5,827 nucleotides of DNA from DATMBL01 sp050735975 (lineage in GTDB: Bacteria > Desulfobacterota > Binatia > UBA9968), in assembly GCA_050735975.1 (NCBI GenBank), contig JBOHVS010000017.1, positions 1 through 5,827 of the forward strand, read 5' to 3'. Position 1 is the first letter of the stretch. Each line of letters starts with the position of its first letter. Both the position numbers and the translations under genes were made by a program. The notes under the pieces were generated by a model. That model was not told the DNA's origin. It was given only the letters and a program-made list of their open reading frames with translations, and ran no database searches. Below are positions 1-5,216 of the stretch, piece after piece.

Positions 1-11
1 GGCTCCAGTGG

Positions 12-476
12 TTAACTATGCTGGGCGGCTGCGCGCTTCTGCATCTCCTCAGGCGAGACGTCTTCAATGTGCGTCGCGAACGACCAGGAATGGCCGAACG
101 GGTCTTCCAACGTGGCCATGCGGTCGCCGTAAAACTGGTCCGCCGGCGGCCTTCGCACCTTCGCGCCTGCAGCCTCGGCTTGTTTCACCAGCGCATCCAC
201 GTCGTTGACATAAACGAGAATATTCACGGCCGTGCCGCCAATCGACTGCGGGCTACGGAAATTCATCTCCGGGTATTCGTCGGCAAGCATGATCGGAGCG
301 TCGCCGATTCTCACTTCGGCATGGCCGATCTTGCCGCCGGGCATCGCCATCCGCATCACTTCTTTTGCACCGAACGCTTTGTGGTAAAACTCCAAAGCGC
401 GCGCGCCGTCGTTAACGCATAAATAAGGCGTTGCGCCGCGGTATTCTTCGGGAATGGGTTTAACTCTGCTTGCCAT
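12..476 (-). CDS. VOC family (PhnB-like glyoxalase/bleomycin-resistance fold) protein
   Basis: The 154-residue product has the layout of PhnB-like vicinal oxygen chelate proteins. An N-terminal strand (TPYLCVNDGARALEFYHKAFG, about residues 16-36) is followed by GHAEVRIGDAPIMLADE (51-67), then a second module with VNILVYVNDVDALVKQAEAAGAKV (84-107) and the typical ending MATLEDPFGHSWSFATH (120-136). H52 and E124 lie where metal ligands occur in the family. The length is normal for single-chain members. The start is ATG at 474-476 (minus strand), preceded by a good Shine-Dalgarno AAAGGAG (complement of 484-490) 7 nt upstream. The family includes glyoxalases, dioxygenases and resistance proteins, and PhnB-like members mostly have no assigned substrate, so no reaction is claimed. 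It is probably cytoplasmic: there is no signal peptide or membrane segment. The gene diverges from the DUF3891 gene. Family assignment is strong; function is unknown. Confidence 0.93.
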   Translation of the reverse strand: MASRVKPIPEEYRGATPYLCVNDGARALEFYHKAFGAKEVMRMAMPGGKIGHAEVRIGDAPIMLADEYPEMNFRSPQSIGGTAVNILVYVNDVDALVKQAEAAGAKVRRPPADQFYGDRMATLEDPFGHSWSFATHIEDVSPEEMQKRAAAQHS

Positions 477-929
477 AGATCGTCTCCTTTCAATCGCACG
501 TTCTTTGCTGATAAAAGACTCCCGCTAACTCTTCTTCTCATTCGTCAAACAACAAGTTGCCGCGCCATTTTGTTCGTCTCTATCATCGAGCAGGGCGCGT
601 CTCATGTGTGTGATTTTCTCTCTGCCGCTTGCCCAGACTGCATATCGAAACTCAGTCCGAATTCATAGACCCATGTTAGAGACACGCAACGGACATGCCA
701 GCGATCTTTCGAGCCTCGATCCGATGGCCTTAGTTAGATTTAACTGATAAAGAAAGCATTTTCCGGCGCCCCGATTAAAAATGTTCGATTGACGTAGCAA
801 GTGGGTGTCCGAAAAATGAGAACCAATTGCTGTTTTGGAGAGAGAAAACAAGACAGTTGACACCGGCTATATCACCTTGATAGACGCTCGATTAGAACCA
901 TAGACCAATACAGTTGGAGGAGGGCAATT
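477..929. other. Divergent intergenic spacer, no gene recognised
   Basis: This 453-nt spacer separates the VOC gene (minus) from the DUF3891 gene (plus) and must hold both promoters. No reading frame in it resembles a protein; the short minus-strand frames at 356-541 and 663-863 have no recognisable content. Visible structures are a small 7-bp hairpin at 730-747 (arms TTAGTTA and TAACTGA, loop GATT, one G-T pair), a weak promoter-like pair TTGACG (789-794) with AAAAAT (812-817), and a better TTGACA-based candidate at 857-885. No tRNA-like or rRNA-like sequence was seen. Confidence 0.5.
857..885 (+). promoter_or_regulatory. Candidate sigma-70-type promoter for the DUF3891 gene
   Basis: A perfect -35 hexamer TTGACA (857-862) is followed, after 16-18 nt, by the weak -10-like stretch GATAGAC (879-885). 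This would place a transcript start around 892, some 38 nt before the ATG at 930. The -35 is convincing but the -10 matches only about half the consensus, so this remains a candidate. Confidence 0.35.
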
Positions 930-1751
930 ATGGTCGTGCGAGAATTAAAGGACGGTTCGTCATTAGTCAGCACGCAGGAAGATCACGCGGAGCTGTCGGC
1001 GCAGTTCGCCGCGCACTGGGGCAATGACAAGTTCGCCAAGCTCCGTCCTTACAACTCTATGGTTTTTGCCACGACCTACCACGATAGCGGCTATCGCGAG
1101 TGGGAAGGAAATCCGCCGGTCAATGTCGGCAAAGGCCGGCCGTATGCGCATCGCGAGGACATCCCTTCTTTCGAACCGGTGGAGCTTCGAGCTTACGCGA
1201 AGAACGTCGAGTGGATCCGCTCGCAGGATCGTTACGCGGCATTGTTGATTTCCATGCACCGCACGGGGCTGTGGCAGAACCGATATGGGATTTTTACGAG
1301 CCCAAAGGGGCGCCTGCGCGAGCGCAGCGCGGAGATCAAGAACACGATGAGGGCGATGGAGTCGGACCAACAGCAAGAGAAAGCTGCGCTGGGGGCGGGC
1401 AATGTCAATTTCGACAACGCTCTGTGGGTCAACTACCGCGCGTTGCAGATCTATGATCTGCTGTCGCTCTATTTTTGCTGCGACGGCTACGACGCAGACG
1501 ACCGCCTGAAGGCAGACGTCTTGGCGCCGATCCGGCTGGGGTACGATAGTTCAGCGGAGGTGGATCTGCGCACCATTCCTACCGGCGAGCGATCCGTCAA
1601 AATGGAGACCTACCCATTCGACATGTCCCCGCTCAAAGTTGCGGTTCGGGCCAGATGCGTTCCGGCGGGACAATATGCAACGGAAGAGGCGTGCCTTGAG
1701 GCGTATCACAAAGCGCCGCGACAACTGCTAACCTTCGAGATCACAAAGTGA
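930..1751 (+). CDS. DUF3891 family protein, possible HD-type metal hydrolase
   Basis: The 273-residue protein matches the DUF3891 family as I know it. It opens with VVRELKDGSSLVSTQEDHAELSAQFAAHWG (2-31), followed by TTYHDSGYREWEGNPPVN (48-65), YAALLISMHRTGLWQNRYG (102-120) and YRALQIYDLLSLYFCCD (169-185). The family has no established biochemical role. The order of conserved polar residues, H19, H51-D52, H110 and D176, is like the H...HD...D metal-binding pattern of HD-superfamily phosphohydrolases, so a metal-dependent hydrolase is plausible, but this is inference. The start at ATG 930 is supported by a strong GGAGGAGGG (916-924) 5 nt upstream. There is no signal peptide or membrane segment, so it is probably cytosolic. 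It appears to be transcribed alone: 149 nt with a repeat and a hairpin separate it from the next gene. Confidence 0.9.
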   Translation: MVVRELKDGSSLVSTQEDHAELSAQFAAHWGNDKFAKLRPYNSMVFATTYHDSGYREWEGNPPVNVGKGRPYAHREDIPSFEPVELRAYAKNVEWIRSQDRYAALLISMHRTGLWQNRYGIFTSPKGRLRERSAEIKNTMRAMESDQQQEKAALGAGNVNFDNALWVNYRALQIYDLLSLYFCCDGYDADDRLKADVLAPIRLGYDSSAEVDLRTIPTGERSVKMETYPFDMSPLKVAVRARCVPAGQYATEEACLEAYHKAPRQLLTFEITK

Positions 1752-1755
1752 TCTC

Positions 1756-1825
1756 CTCAGGCCGCTGAAAAAGCCTCACCTACTTCGTTGCGGCTCGCCC
1801 GACTCGCTACAACGTACGAACTCGC
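1756..1825. repeat. Probable arm of a dispersed intergenic repeat (REP/MITE-like)
   Basis: Immediately after the DUF3891 stop lies CTCAGGCCGCTGAAAAAG (1756-1773), then a stretch with CGTTG (1786-1790) and CAACG (1810-1814) as a 5-bp inverted repeat around CTCGCCCGACTCGC, continuing to CGTACGAACTCGC. From memory, sequences beginning GCTGAAAAAG and containing CGTTGCGGCTCGC...CAACGTAC recur between genes in several deltaproteobacterial-type genomes, usually with a matching inverted arm ending CTTTTTCAGC. That second arm is not present here, so this looks like a partial or single-arm copy. Only one copy is in the window, so repetition itself cannot be shown. Confidence 0.5.
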
Positions 1826-1837
1826 AAAGCGCAGGGA

Positions 1838-1878
1838 GCAAAGAGCAAAGAGGTTGGATCTACCCTTTGCCCCTTTGC
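1838..1878. other. Imperfect hairpin between DUF3891 and SUMF1-domain genes
   Basis: The arm GCAAAGAGCAAAGAGG (1838-1853) faces CCCTTTGCCCCTTTGC (1863-1878) across a 9-nt loop. Two GCAAAG/CTTTGC blocks pair, separated by small internal mismatches. The left arm is itself a tandem repeat of GAGCAAA. There is no T-run straight after it, so a canonical intrinsic terminator is not supported. It ends 22 nt before the ATG at 1901 and would lie in the 5' leader of that gene if the transcript starts upstream of the hairpin. Confidence 0.45.
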
Positions 1879-1900
1879 GACGTCTTAACTTTTATCCGTT

Positions 1901-2608
1901 ATGGCCCTCGAAAGCGTCCCCCTTACCGTCATGATCCCCGAAGGCTTCTTTATGATGGGAAGCGACAACGGCCGGGAAAACGAGATGCCGCGCCACCGGG
2001 TGTGGATCGATAGCTTCGGCTTAGGCCGATTTCCGGTCACCAATAAAGACTACGGATTTTTTGTCGAACAGACTCATGCCCCGGCACCTCTCTTCTGGCA
2101 CGGCACGATGTTTTCAGATCCCGAGCAACCGGTAGTGGGCGTTACCTGGGATGACGCGACCGGATACTGTAAATGGTTGAGTGACCGGACCGGTCGGGAG
2201 TTCCGTCTGCCCACCGAAGCCGAATGGGAGCGCGCCGCGCGCGGGCGGCGCGAAGGGGCGCTTTATCCCTGGGGCGATGAGCCGCCATGGGAACGACCGT
2301 ATGCGGGCTGCGATCCTAAGACCGGCGGCCCCGCGCTCGTAGGCGCCAATGCGTCCAACGACTTTGGGCTCTACGATATGAGCGAGGGCGTCCACGAGTG
2401 GTGCAGCGATTATTATGATGCCGGTTATTATCGTGTTTCGCCTGAGAAAAACCCGCAGGGGCCTTGGTTCGGTCATCGCCGCGCTTCGCGGGGAGGCTCG
2501 TGGCGTCACCGGATCAAATTCAGCCGCTGCGCGGCGAGAAGCTCCCTCCCGCCGTCTTTCAAGTACGCCGACTACGGCTTTCGTTTGGCTCTGAGTCTCA
2601 ACCGATAA
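1901..2608 (+). CDS. SUMF1/formylglycine-generating-enzyme-like domain protein, probably not a true FGE
   Basis: The 235-residue protein is essentially one FGE-sulfatase (SUMF1) domain. It shows IPEGFFMMGSDNGRENEMPRH (12-32), the strand VWIDSFGLGRFPVTNKDYGFF (34-54), PVVGVTWDDATGYCKWLS (77-94), the family hallmark FRLPTEAEWERAARG (101-115) with YPWGD (122-126), then NDFGLYDMSEGVHEWCSDYY (153-172), SRGGSW (196-201) and the ending YGFRLAL (225-231). In true FGEs the segment after RGGSW carries a CxxxxC pair that binds copper. Here that stretch reads IKFSRC (205-210), so only the second cysteine (C210) is kept and oxidation of sulfatase cysteines is doubtful. Non-enzymatic and ergothioneine-synthase-like relatives share the fold. 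The start is fixed at ATG 1901 by an in-frame TAA 15 nt upstream; no Shine-Dalgarno is visible, so translation may be weak or leaderless. No signal peptide is apparent. Confidence 0.9.
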   Translation: MALESVPLTVMIPEGFFMMGSDNGRENEMPRHRVWIDSFGLGRFPVTNKDYGFFVEQTHAPAPLFWHGTMFSDPEQPVVGVTWDDATGYCKWLSDRTGREFRLPTEAEWERAARGRREGALYPWGDEPPWERPYAGCDPKTGGPALVGANASNDFGLYDMSEGVHEWCSDYYDAGYYRVSPEKNPQGPWFGHRRASRGGSWRHRIKFSRCAARSSLPPSFKYADYGFRLALSLNR

Positions 2609-2631
2609 GCTTGCATACTCCATCCGCGCGA

Positions 2632-2651
2632 TCGGCTTCGTAGAAGACCGA
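2632..2651 (+). terminator. Weak terminator-like hairpin after the SUMF1-domain gene
   Basis: TCGGCTTC (2632-2639) pairs with GAAG-A-CCGA (2643-2651) around the loop GTA, with one bulged A, beginning 24 nt after the stop codon. It lacks a following T-run, so it would be a Rho-independent terminator only in a loose sense and could equally be chance. Confidence 0.25.
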
Positions 2652-2676
2652 ATCTGCGGTTGCGCTCCCCGCCGAT

Positions 2677-2705
2677 TTGACCTTGCTCCGGCAAACTGCT
2701 TTAAG
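2677..2705 (+). promoter_or_regulatory. Candidate promoter upstream of the MreB-like gene
   Basis: TTGACC (2677-2682) and TTTAAG (2700-2705) are separated by 17 nt and lie in the 216-nt spacer before the MreB-like gene. Five of six -35 bases and four of six -10 bases match consensus. A second -10-like TAGACT lies at 2763-2768 without a clear -35. Neither is strong evidence; the gene must have its own promoter or be read through from the SUMF1-domain gene. Confidence 0.3.
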
Positions 2706-2824
2706 ACTTCGGCATTGTCGCAGCCCGACAGGATTTTTCTGGCGCAATCCGGCCGGCTGGGCTAGACTTCCGAATATCGATCGGAAACAGGCAACTGCGC
2801 CGCTTTGGCGTTGAGGAGACTAGA

Positions 2825-3841
2825 ATGCGATTGTGGCAGCGCTGCTGCAGATTTCTCGCTGATCCCGATGTAGCCATTGATCTCGGAACCGCGAATACCC
2901 GCTTGTACGTGGTCGATCGTGGACTCGTCGCTGACGAACCGACGATCGTCAGCGCGGAAAACGAGGCGCCGATTGCATTGCTTTCACAAGGAGGCGATCC
3001 CAATGAGCAAACCGACCGCTTCTTAACCCCGCTTAGCCGCGGCGTTGTCCGCGACGTCGATGCAACGGCCCGTTTGCTCGGTAAATTGCTCAAACGCGCT
3101 CGCCGATTCGGCTTGATCAAATCCAGGGCGCTCGTTTGCGCTCCATCCGAAGCGTCACCGAACGAGCGTTCGGCTCTGCTCGAAGCAGTCTCCCGTTCCG
3201 GCGTCTCCGCAGTCAAAGTTCTGCCGGAGCCATTGGCTTCAGCGGTCGGCGCCGGACTGGATATCTCGTCGCCGTACGCTCAAATGCTCGCCGATATCGG
3301 CGACGGGGTGACCGATGTCGCTGTGATTCGCTCCCGCCGCGTTGTTCTGGCAAGGACGTTGCACAGAGCCTGTGGCGATCTCCGCTCAGCGGTTCAGCGC
3401 TCAGTTGCGAAACAAAACAATCTCTTTCTTTACCGCCGCGAGGCGGAACGCCTGGTGCGGGAAAGCGGCGCGGTCGGAGCAGAGGCGGCTTCCAAAACAT
3501 TGCCGGTGCTGGCTCTCGATCGACAGGGGCGCACTATAACTATGGAGTTAAGTCGGCGGGAGGTCTCCGCGGCAGTGCATCCGGTCATCGCGGAGATTGT
3601 CGCAACGATCCGCCAAACTATCGAACGCCTCTCCCCAGATCTGGCAGTCGAAGTTATGGAAAGCGGCATCTGCCTCACCGGCGGCGGAGCCTGTTTGCGT
3701 GGCATAGACGATGTTATCGCGTCCGAAACTTCCTTAGACGTGAAGATCCCTGCCGACCCATTGCATGCGACCATCAACGGCGCGAGCGAGATGCTGGTGG
3801 CCTCGACAAGGTCGGAACTCTGGGAAACCGGCAGTTTCTAA
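2825..3841 (+). CDS. Divergent MreB-like (rod shape-determining) actin homologue
   Basis: The 338-residue protein aligns along its whole length with MreB, the bacterial actin that organises peptidoglycan synthesis at the inner membrane. Visible landmarks are the phosphate-1 loop DLGTANT (19-25), the GVVRDVDAT block (73-81), CAPSEASPNERSAL (105-118), PEPLASAVGAGL (134-145), the phosphate-2 loop DIGDGVTDVAVI (157-168), CGDLRSAVQRSVAKQNNLFLYRREAERL (183-210) and the adenosine motif CLTGGGACLRG (283-293). The N-terminal stretch RLWQRCCRFL (2-11) could be an amphipathic membrane anchor as in other MreBs. It differs from canonical MreB in two places: phosphate-2 reads GDGVTD where GGGTTE is usual, and the EAKxMxGRTP segment near residues 48-65 is not recognisable. 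No mreC, mreD or pbp2 gene lies next to it, so it is best read as an accessory paralogue. The start is ATG 2825 with GAGGAG (2813-2818) 6 nt upstream. It could retain polymerisation with altered ATP hydrolysis; that is inference. Confidence 0.92.
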   Translation: MRLWQRCCRFLADPDVAIDLGTANTRLYVVDRGLVADEPTIVSAENEAPIALLSQGGDPNEQTDRFLTPLSRGVVRDVDATARLLGKLLKRARRFGLIKSRALVCAPSEASPNERSALLEAVSRSGVSAVKVLPEPLASAVGAGLDISSPYAQMLADIGDGVTDVAVIRSRRVVLARTLHRACGDLRSAVQRSVAKQNNLFLYRREAERLVRESGAVGAEAASKTLPVLALDRQGRTITMELSRREVSAAVHPVIAEIVATIRQTIERLSPDLAVEVMESGICLTGGGACLRGIDDVIASETSLDVKIPADPLHATINGASEMLVASTRSELWETGSF

Positions 3842-3951
3842 CCGGAAATGCTTGCAAGACGGGATCGCGCAGGCTTTAGCAACACAAATGACGGCGAGAA
3901 TATTGTCGCGCAGCTTCGGTGCATCCCGGAGAAAGAAAGTTTCGTCAAAAT

Positions 3952-4287
3952 TCAATGACGCGAGCCCAACCCGCCGGTTACTATGCGCTCGACGTCAGCG
4001 ACCGTGGGGCCGCTCATCCGAAACGCGCGGTGAACATTCCATTCCAAAACCTCCATGGTCCGGATTCCTCTCGCATGGTGCGGGTCTTCAGCCGCAATAC
4101 GCTCCGCTTCGGTTAAGCTCGAAGCGAGCATAATGTAAATTCCGTAGGAGCGGTCGGCGGTCGGCCCGGAAAAGAGGAGCCTTCCCGCCTGGTGCTGATC
4201 CTCCAGCCATTTGCGATGTTCATCGTAATGGAGCCGTTTCATTTCTTCTTTTTCCGGCAGTGAGCGTGAAAGTACAATGTACCACAT
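3952..4287 (-). CDS. YciI family protein
   Basis: This 111-residue protein has the YciI-like layout of a small ferredoxin-like alpha-beta fold: the opening MWYIVLSR (1-8), the helix RLHYDEHRKWLEDQHQAGRLLFSGP (18-42) carrying the conserved histidine H24, YGIYIMLASSLTEAERIAAEDPHHARG (48-74), and the ending MEVLEWNVHRAF (78-89) that corresponds to the family's final V-x-x-W-N strand. YciI-like proteins are small cytosolic proteins with a putative His/Asp active site; few have a known reaction, and some act as dehalogenase- or muconolactone-type enzymes or as domains fused to others. The product is slightly longer than typical members because of a polar tail (92-111). The start is ATG at 4285-4287 on the minus strand with GGAAGG about 11 nt upstream, a rather long spacing. 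It converges with the MreB-like gene across a 110-nt gap and is divergent from the bactofilin operon. Confidence 0.9.
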   Translation of the reverse strand: MWYIVLSRSLPEKEEMKRLHYDEHRKWLEDQHQAGRLLFSGPTADRSYGIYIMLASSLTEAERIAAEDPHHARGIRTMEVLEWNVHRAFRMSGPTVADVERIVTGGLGSRH

Positions 4288-4362
4288 GATGGCTTTTGCC
4301 TTCCGCGTGTTTTTTTTCGATTCAGCGCCGCTCCTCGATAAGCGATCTTTCGATTGATGTCA

Positions 4363-4391
4363 CCAATACCCGCTGTTCGTGAAACCGTCAA
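4363..4391 (-). promoter_or_regulatory. Candidate sigma-70-type promoter for the YciI gene
   Basis: Read on the minus strand, TTGACG (complement of 4386-4391) is followed after 17 nt by TATTGG (complement of 4363-4368). The -35 and the spacing are good, the -10 weak. It would give a leader of roughly 70 nt before the ATG at 4285-4287. Confidence 0.3.
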
Positions 4392-4549
4392 GAAAATAAT
4401 CCGTCTTGTCTGTTTTGCTTATCCTTTATTCTTTCATACATTGACGATCGTCTACCCGTCTCTCATGCCGCCCGCTGCGTACTTCACGGTAGGTCAGCCG
4501 TACAAGTTTCTTCCTGAAACTACAAATTTGAACGACTTATCACCTCTCC

Positions 4550-4567
4550 CACGCGGACGATGGCGTG
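4550..4567. promoter_or_regulatory. Possible enhancer-binding site upstream of the sigma-54 promoter
   Basis: CACGC (4550-4554) and GCGTG (4563-4567) form an inverted pair with an 8-nt spacer, centred roughly 85 nt upstream of the -24 element. This is the usual range for binding sites of sigma-54 activators. The arms are only 5 bp, so this could be chance. Confidence 0.25.
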
Positions 4568-4643
4568 CGGCTCACAGCAAAAATTTTCTGAAAAGCCTTC
4601 GGGAGCGTACCGTGATTCGCTCGAGAGTCCACGCTCTCCTATC

Positions 4644-4659
4644 TGGCACCTGCTTTGCT
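4644..4659 (+). promoter_or_regulatory. Sigma-54 (RpoN) -24/-12 promoter of the bactofilin operon
   Basis: The stretch CTGGCACCTGCTTTGCTT (4643-4660) contains TGGCAC, five bases, then TTGC followed by T. It matches the RpoN core at every strongly conserved position. The invariant GG (4645-4646) and GC (4657-4658) have the required 10-nt separation, one helical turn apart. The predicted transcript start is about 4670, giving a leader of some 58 nt that includes the ribosome site AGAGGAGG (4715-4722). Because RpoN promoters need an AAA+ enhancer-binding protein, the operon would be switched by an external or developmental signal. No activator gene is visible in the window. Confidence 0.75.
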
Positions 4660-4727
4660 TCAAATTATGCGGAGGCATTTTTTCTTCCTGTCTACGCGGC
4701 TTTAAAAACTTACAAGAGGAGGTTTGT

Positions 4728-5216
4728 ATGGCGCTTTGGAAAGAAACGACGCAGGGCGAACAGGGTGAGAAACCGCCGGTGGAGGAACCGGCCCGTATCA
4801 CAGCGGTTCCGCCGAGGCGGGAAACTATATCGCGAGATCGTCAGGAATCTATTTTTGGGGCCGGGGTTGTCATAGAGGGAAAGATTGAAGGCGACGGAGA
4901 CGTGCGAATCGCCGGCAAGTTTAAAGGGGACATCCATATCAGGGGAGACTTGAGTATTGAAAGGGGCGCCCATCTTACGGCCAAAATCAACGCCGACACT
5001 GTCACGATCGGAGGCGATCTTGAGGGAAACGTCGTCGCTAACGCTCAGGTCAAGTTGTTGGAGTCCGGGCAACTGATTGGCGATCTCAAGGCATCCACGT
5101 TGACAGTCGCCGCCGGTTCGCGCATGCGGGGCCACGTTGAGTTCGGGTGGAATGAATCGGAGGCCACGAAAATCGCCGGTATTAAACCGCAAGGCAAGAA
5201 CGGGGCGGCCGGATGA
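4728..5216 (+). CDS. Bactofilin (polymerising cytoskeletal protein)
   Basis: The 162-residue product is a bactofilin. It has a disordered, charged, proline-containing N-terminal tail (1-40), a central right-handed beta-helix domain (about 41-140) and a short polar C-terminal tail (141-162). The domain shows the glycine-punctuated short-strand repeats of the family, for example SIFGAGVVIEGKIEGDG (41-57), VRIAGKFKGDIHIRGDLSIE (59-78), VTIGGDLEGNV (92-102), LLESGQLIGDLKA (110-122) and LTVAAGSRMRGHVEF (125-139). Bactofilins self-assemble without nucleotide into filaments, often at the membrane, and position peptidoglycan enzymes, stalk or polar structures, or chromosome-segregation factors. The ATG at 4728 is chosen because AGAGGAGG (4715-4722) lies 5 nt upstream; an in-frame ATG at 4560 exists but precedes the sigma-54 promoter and has no ribosome site. 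The stop overlaps the next gene's start (ATGA), so the two are translationally coupled. Confidence 0.94.
   Translation: MALWKETTQGEQGEKPPVEEPARITAVPPRRETISRDRQESIFGAGVVIEGKIEGDGDVRIAGKFKGDIHIRGDLSIERGAHLTAKINADTVTIGGDLEGNVVANAQVKLLESGQLIGDLKASTLTVAAGSRMRGHVEFGWNESEATKIAGIKPQGKNGAAG

Larger units (their letters stand above)
4288..4727. other. Divergent intergenic region between YciI and bactofilin genes
   Basis: This 440-nt spacer contains no credible gene. A plus-strand open frame at 4354-4875 overlaps the bactofilin in another frame and has no family features. The spacer is rich in regulatory-looking signals: a weak promoter for YciI on the minus strand (4363-4391), a perfect 10-bp palindrome GACGATCGTC (4443-4452), two CGTCT copies 8 nt apart (4449-4453 and 4457-4461), an inverted pair CACGC/GCGTG (4550-4567), a GAGAG/CTCTC inverted pair (4623-4638), and the sigma-54 core at 4644-4658. 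The length and number of motifs are what one expects of a sigma-54 promoter with distant enhancer sites. Confidence 0.6.

Noticed and set aside
18..422. Plus-strand open frame of 134 codons opposite the VOC gene
   Set aside because: Antisense shadow of a clear VOC-fold protein; no ribosome site.
2114..2623. Minus-strand open frame of 169 codons opposite the SUMF1-domain gene
   Set aside because: No recognisable motifs and fully explained as antisense of a strong domain match.
2744..2768. Sigma-54-like TGGCGC upstream of the MreB-like gene
   Set aside because: The -12 half does not match TTGC at the required spacing (CC instead of GC), so it is not an RpoN site.
2701..3216. Minus-strand open frame of 171 codons across the MreB-like gene start
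   Set aside because: Low-complexity Ser/Arg-rich translation lying opposite a clear MreB homologue; a shadow frame.
3136..3879. Plus-strand open frame of 247 codons inside and beyond the MreB-like gene
   Set aside because: Different frame of the same DNA; Arg/Ser-rich and without homology, whereas the MreB frame carries all the actin motifs.
3842..3951. Bidirectional terminator between the convergent MreB-like and YciI genes
   Set aside because: Only a weak GCGA...TCGC pair around GAATATTG is visible; no stable stem with flanking T/A runs.
4560..4727. N-terminal extension of the bactofilin to the in-frame ATG at 4560
   Set aside because: It would place the sigma-54 promoter and AGAGGAGG site inside the gene; the extension is cysteine-rich and unlike bactofilin tails, whereas ATG 4728 has an ideal ribosome site.
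4354..4875. Plus-strand open frame of 173 codons overlapping the bactofilin start
   Set aside because: Arginine-rich product without family features; it overlaps the well-supported bactofilin in another frame and spans the sigma-54 promoter and ribosome site.
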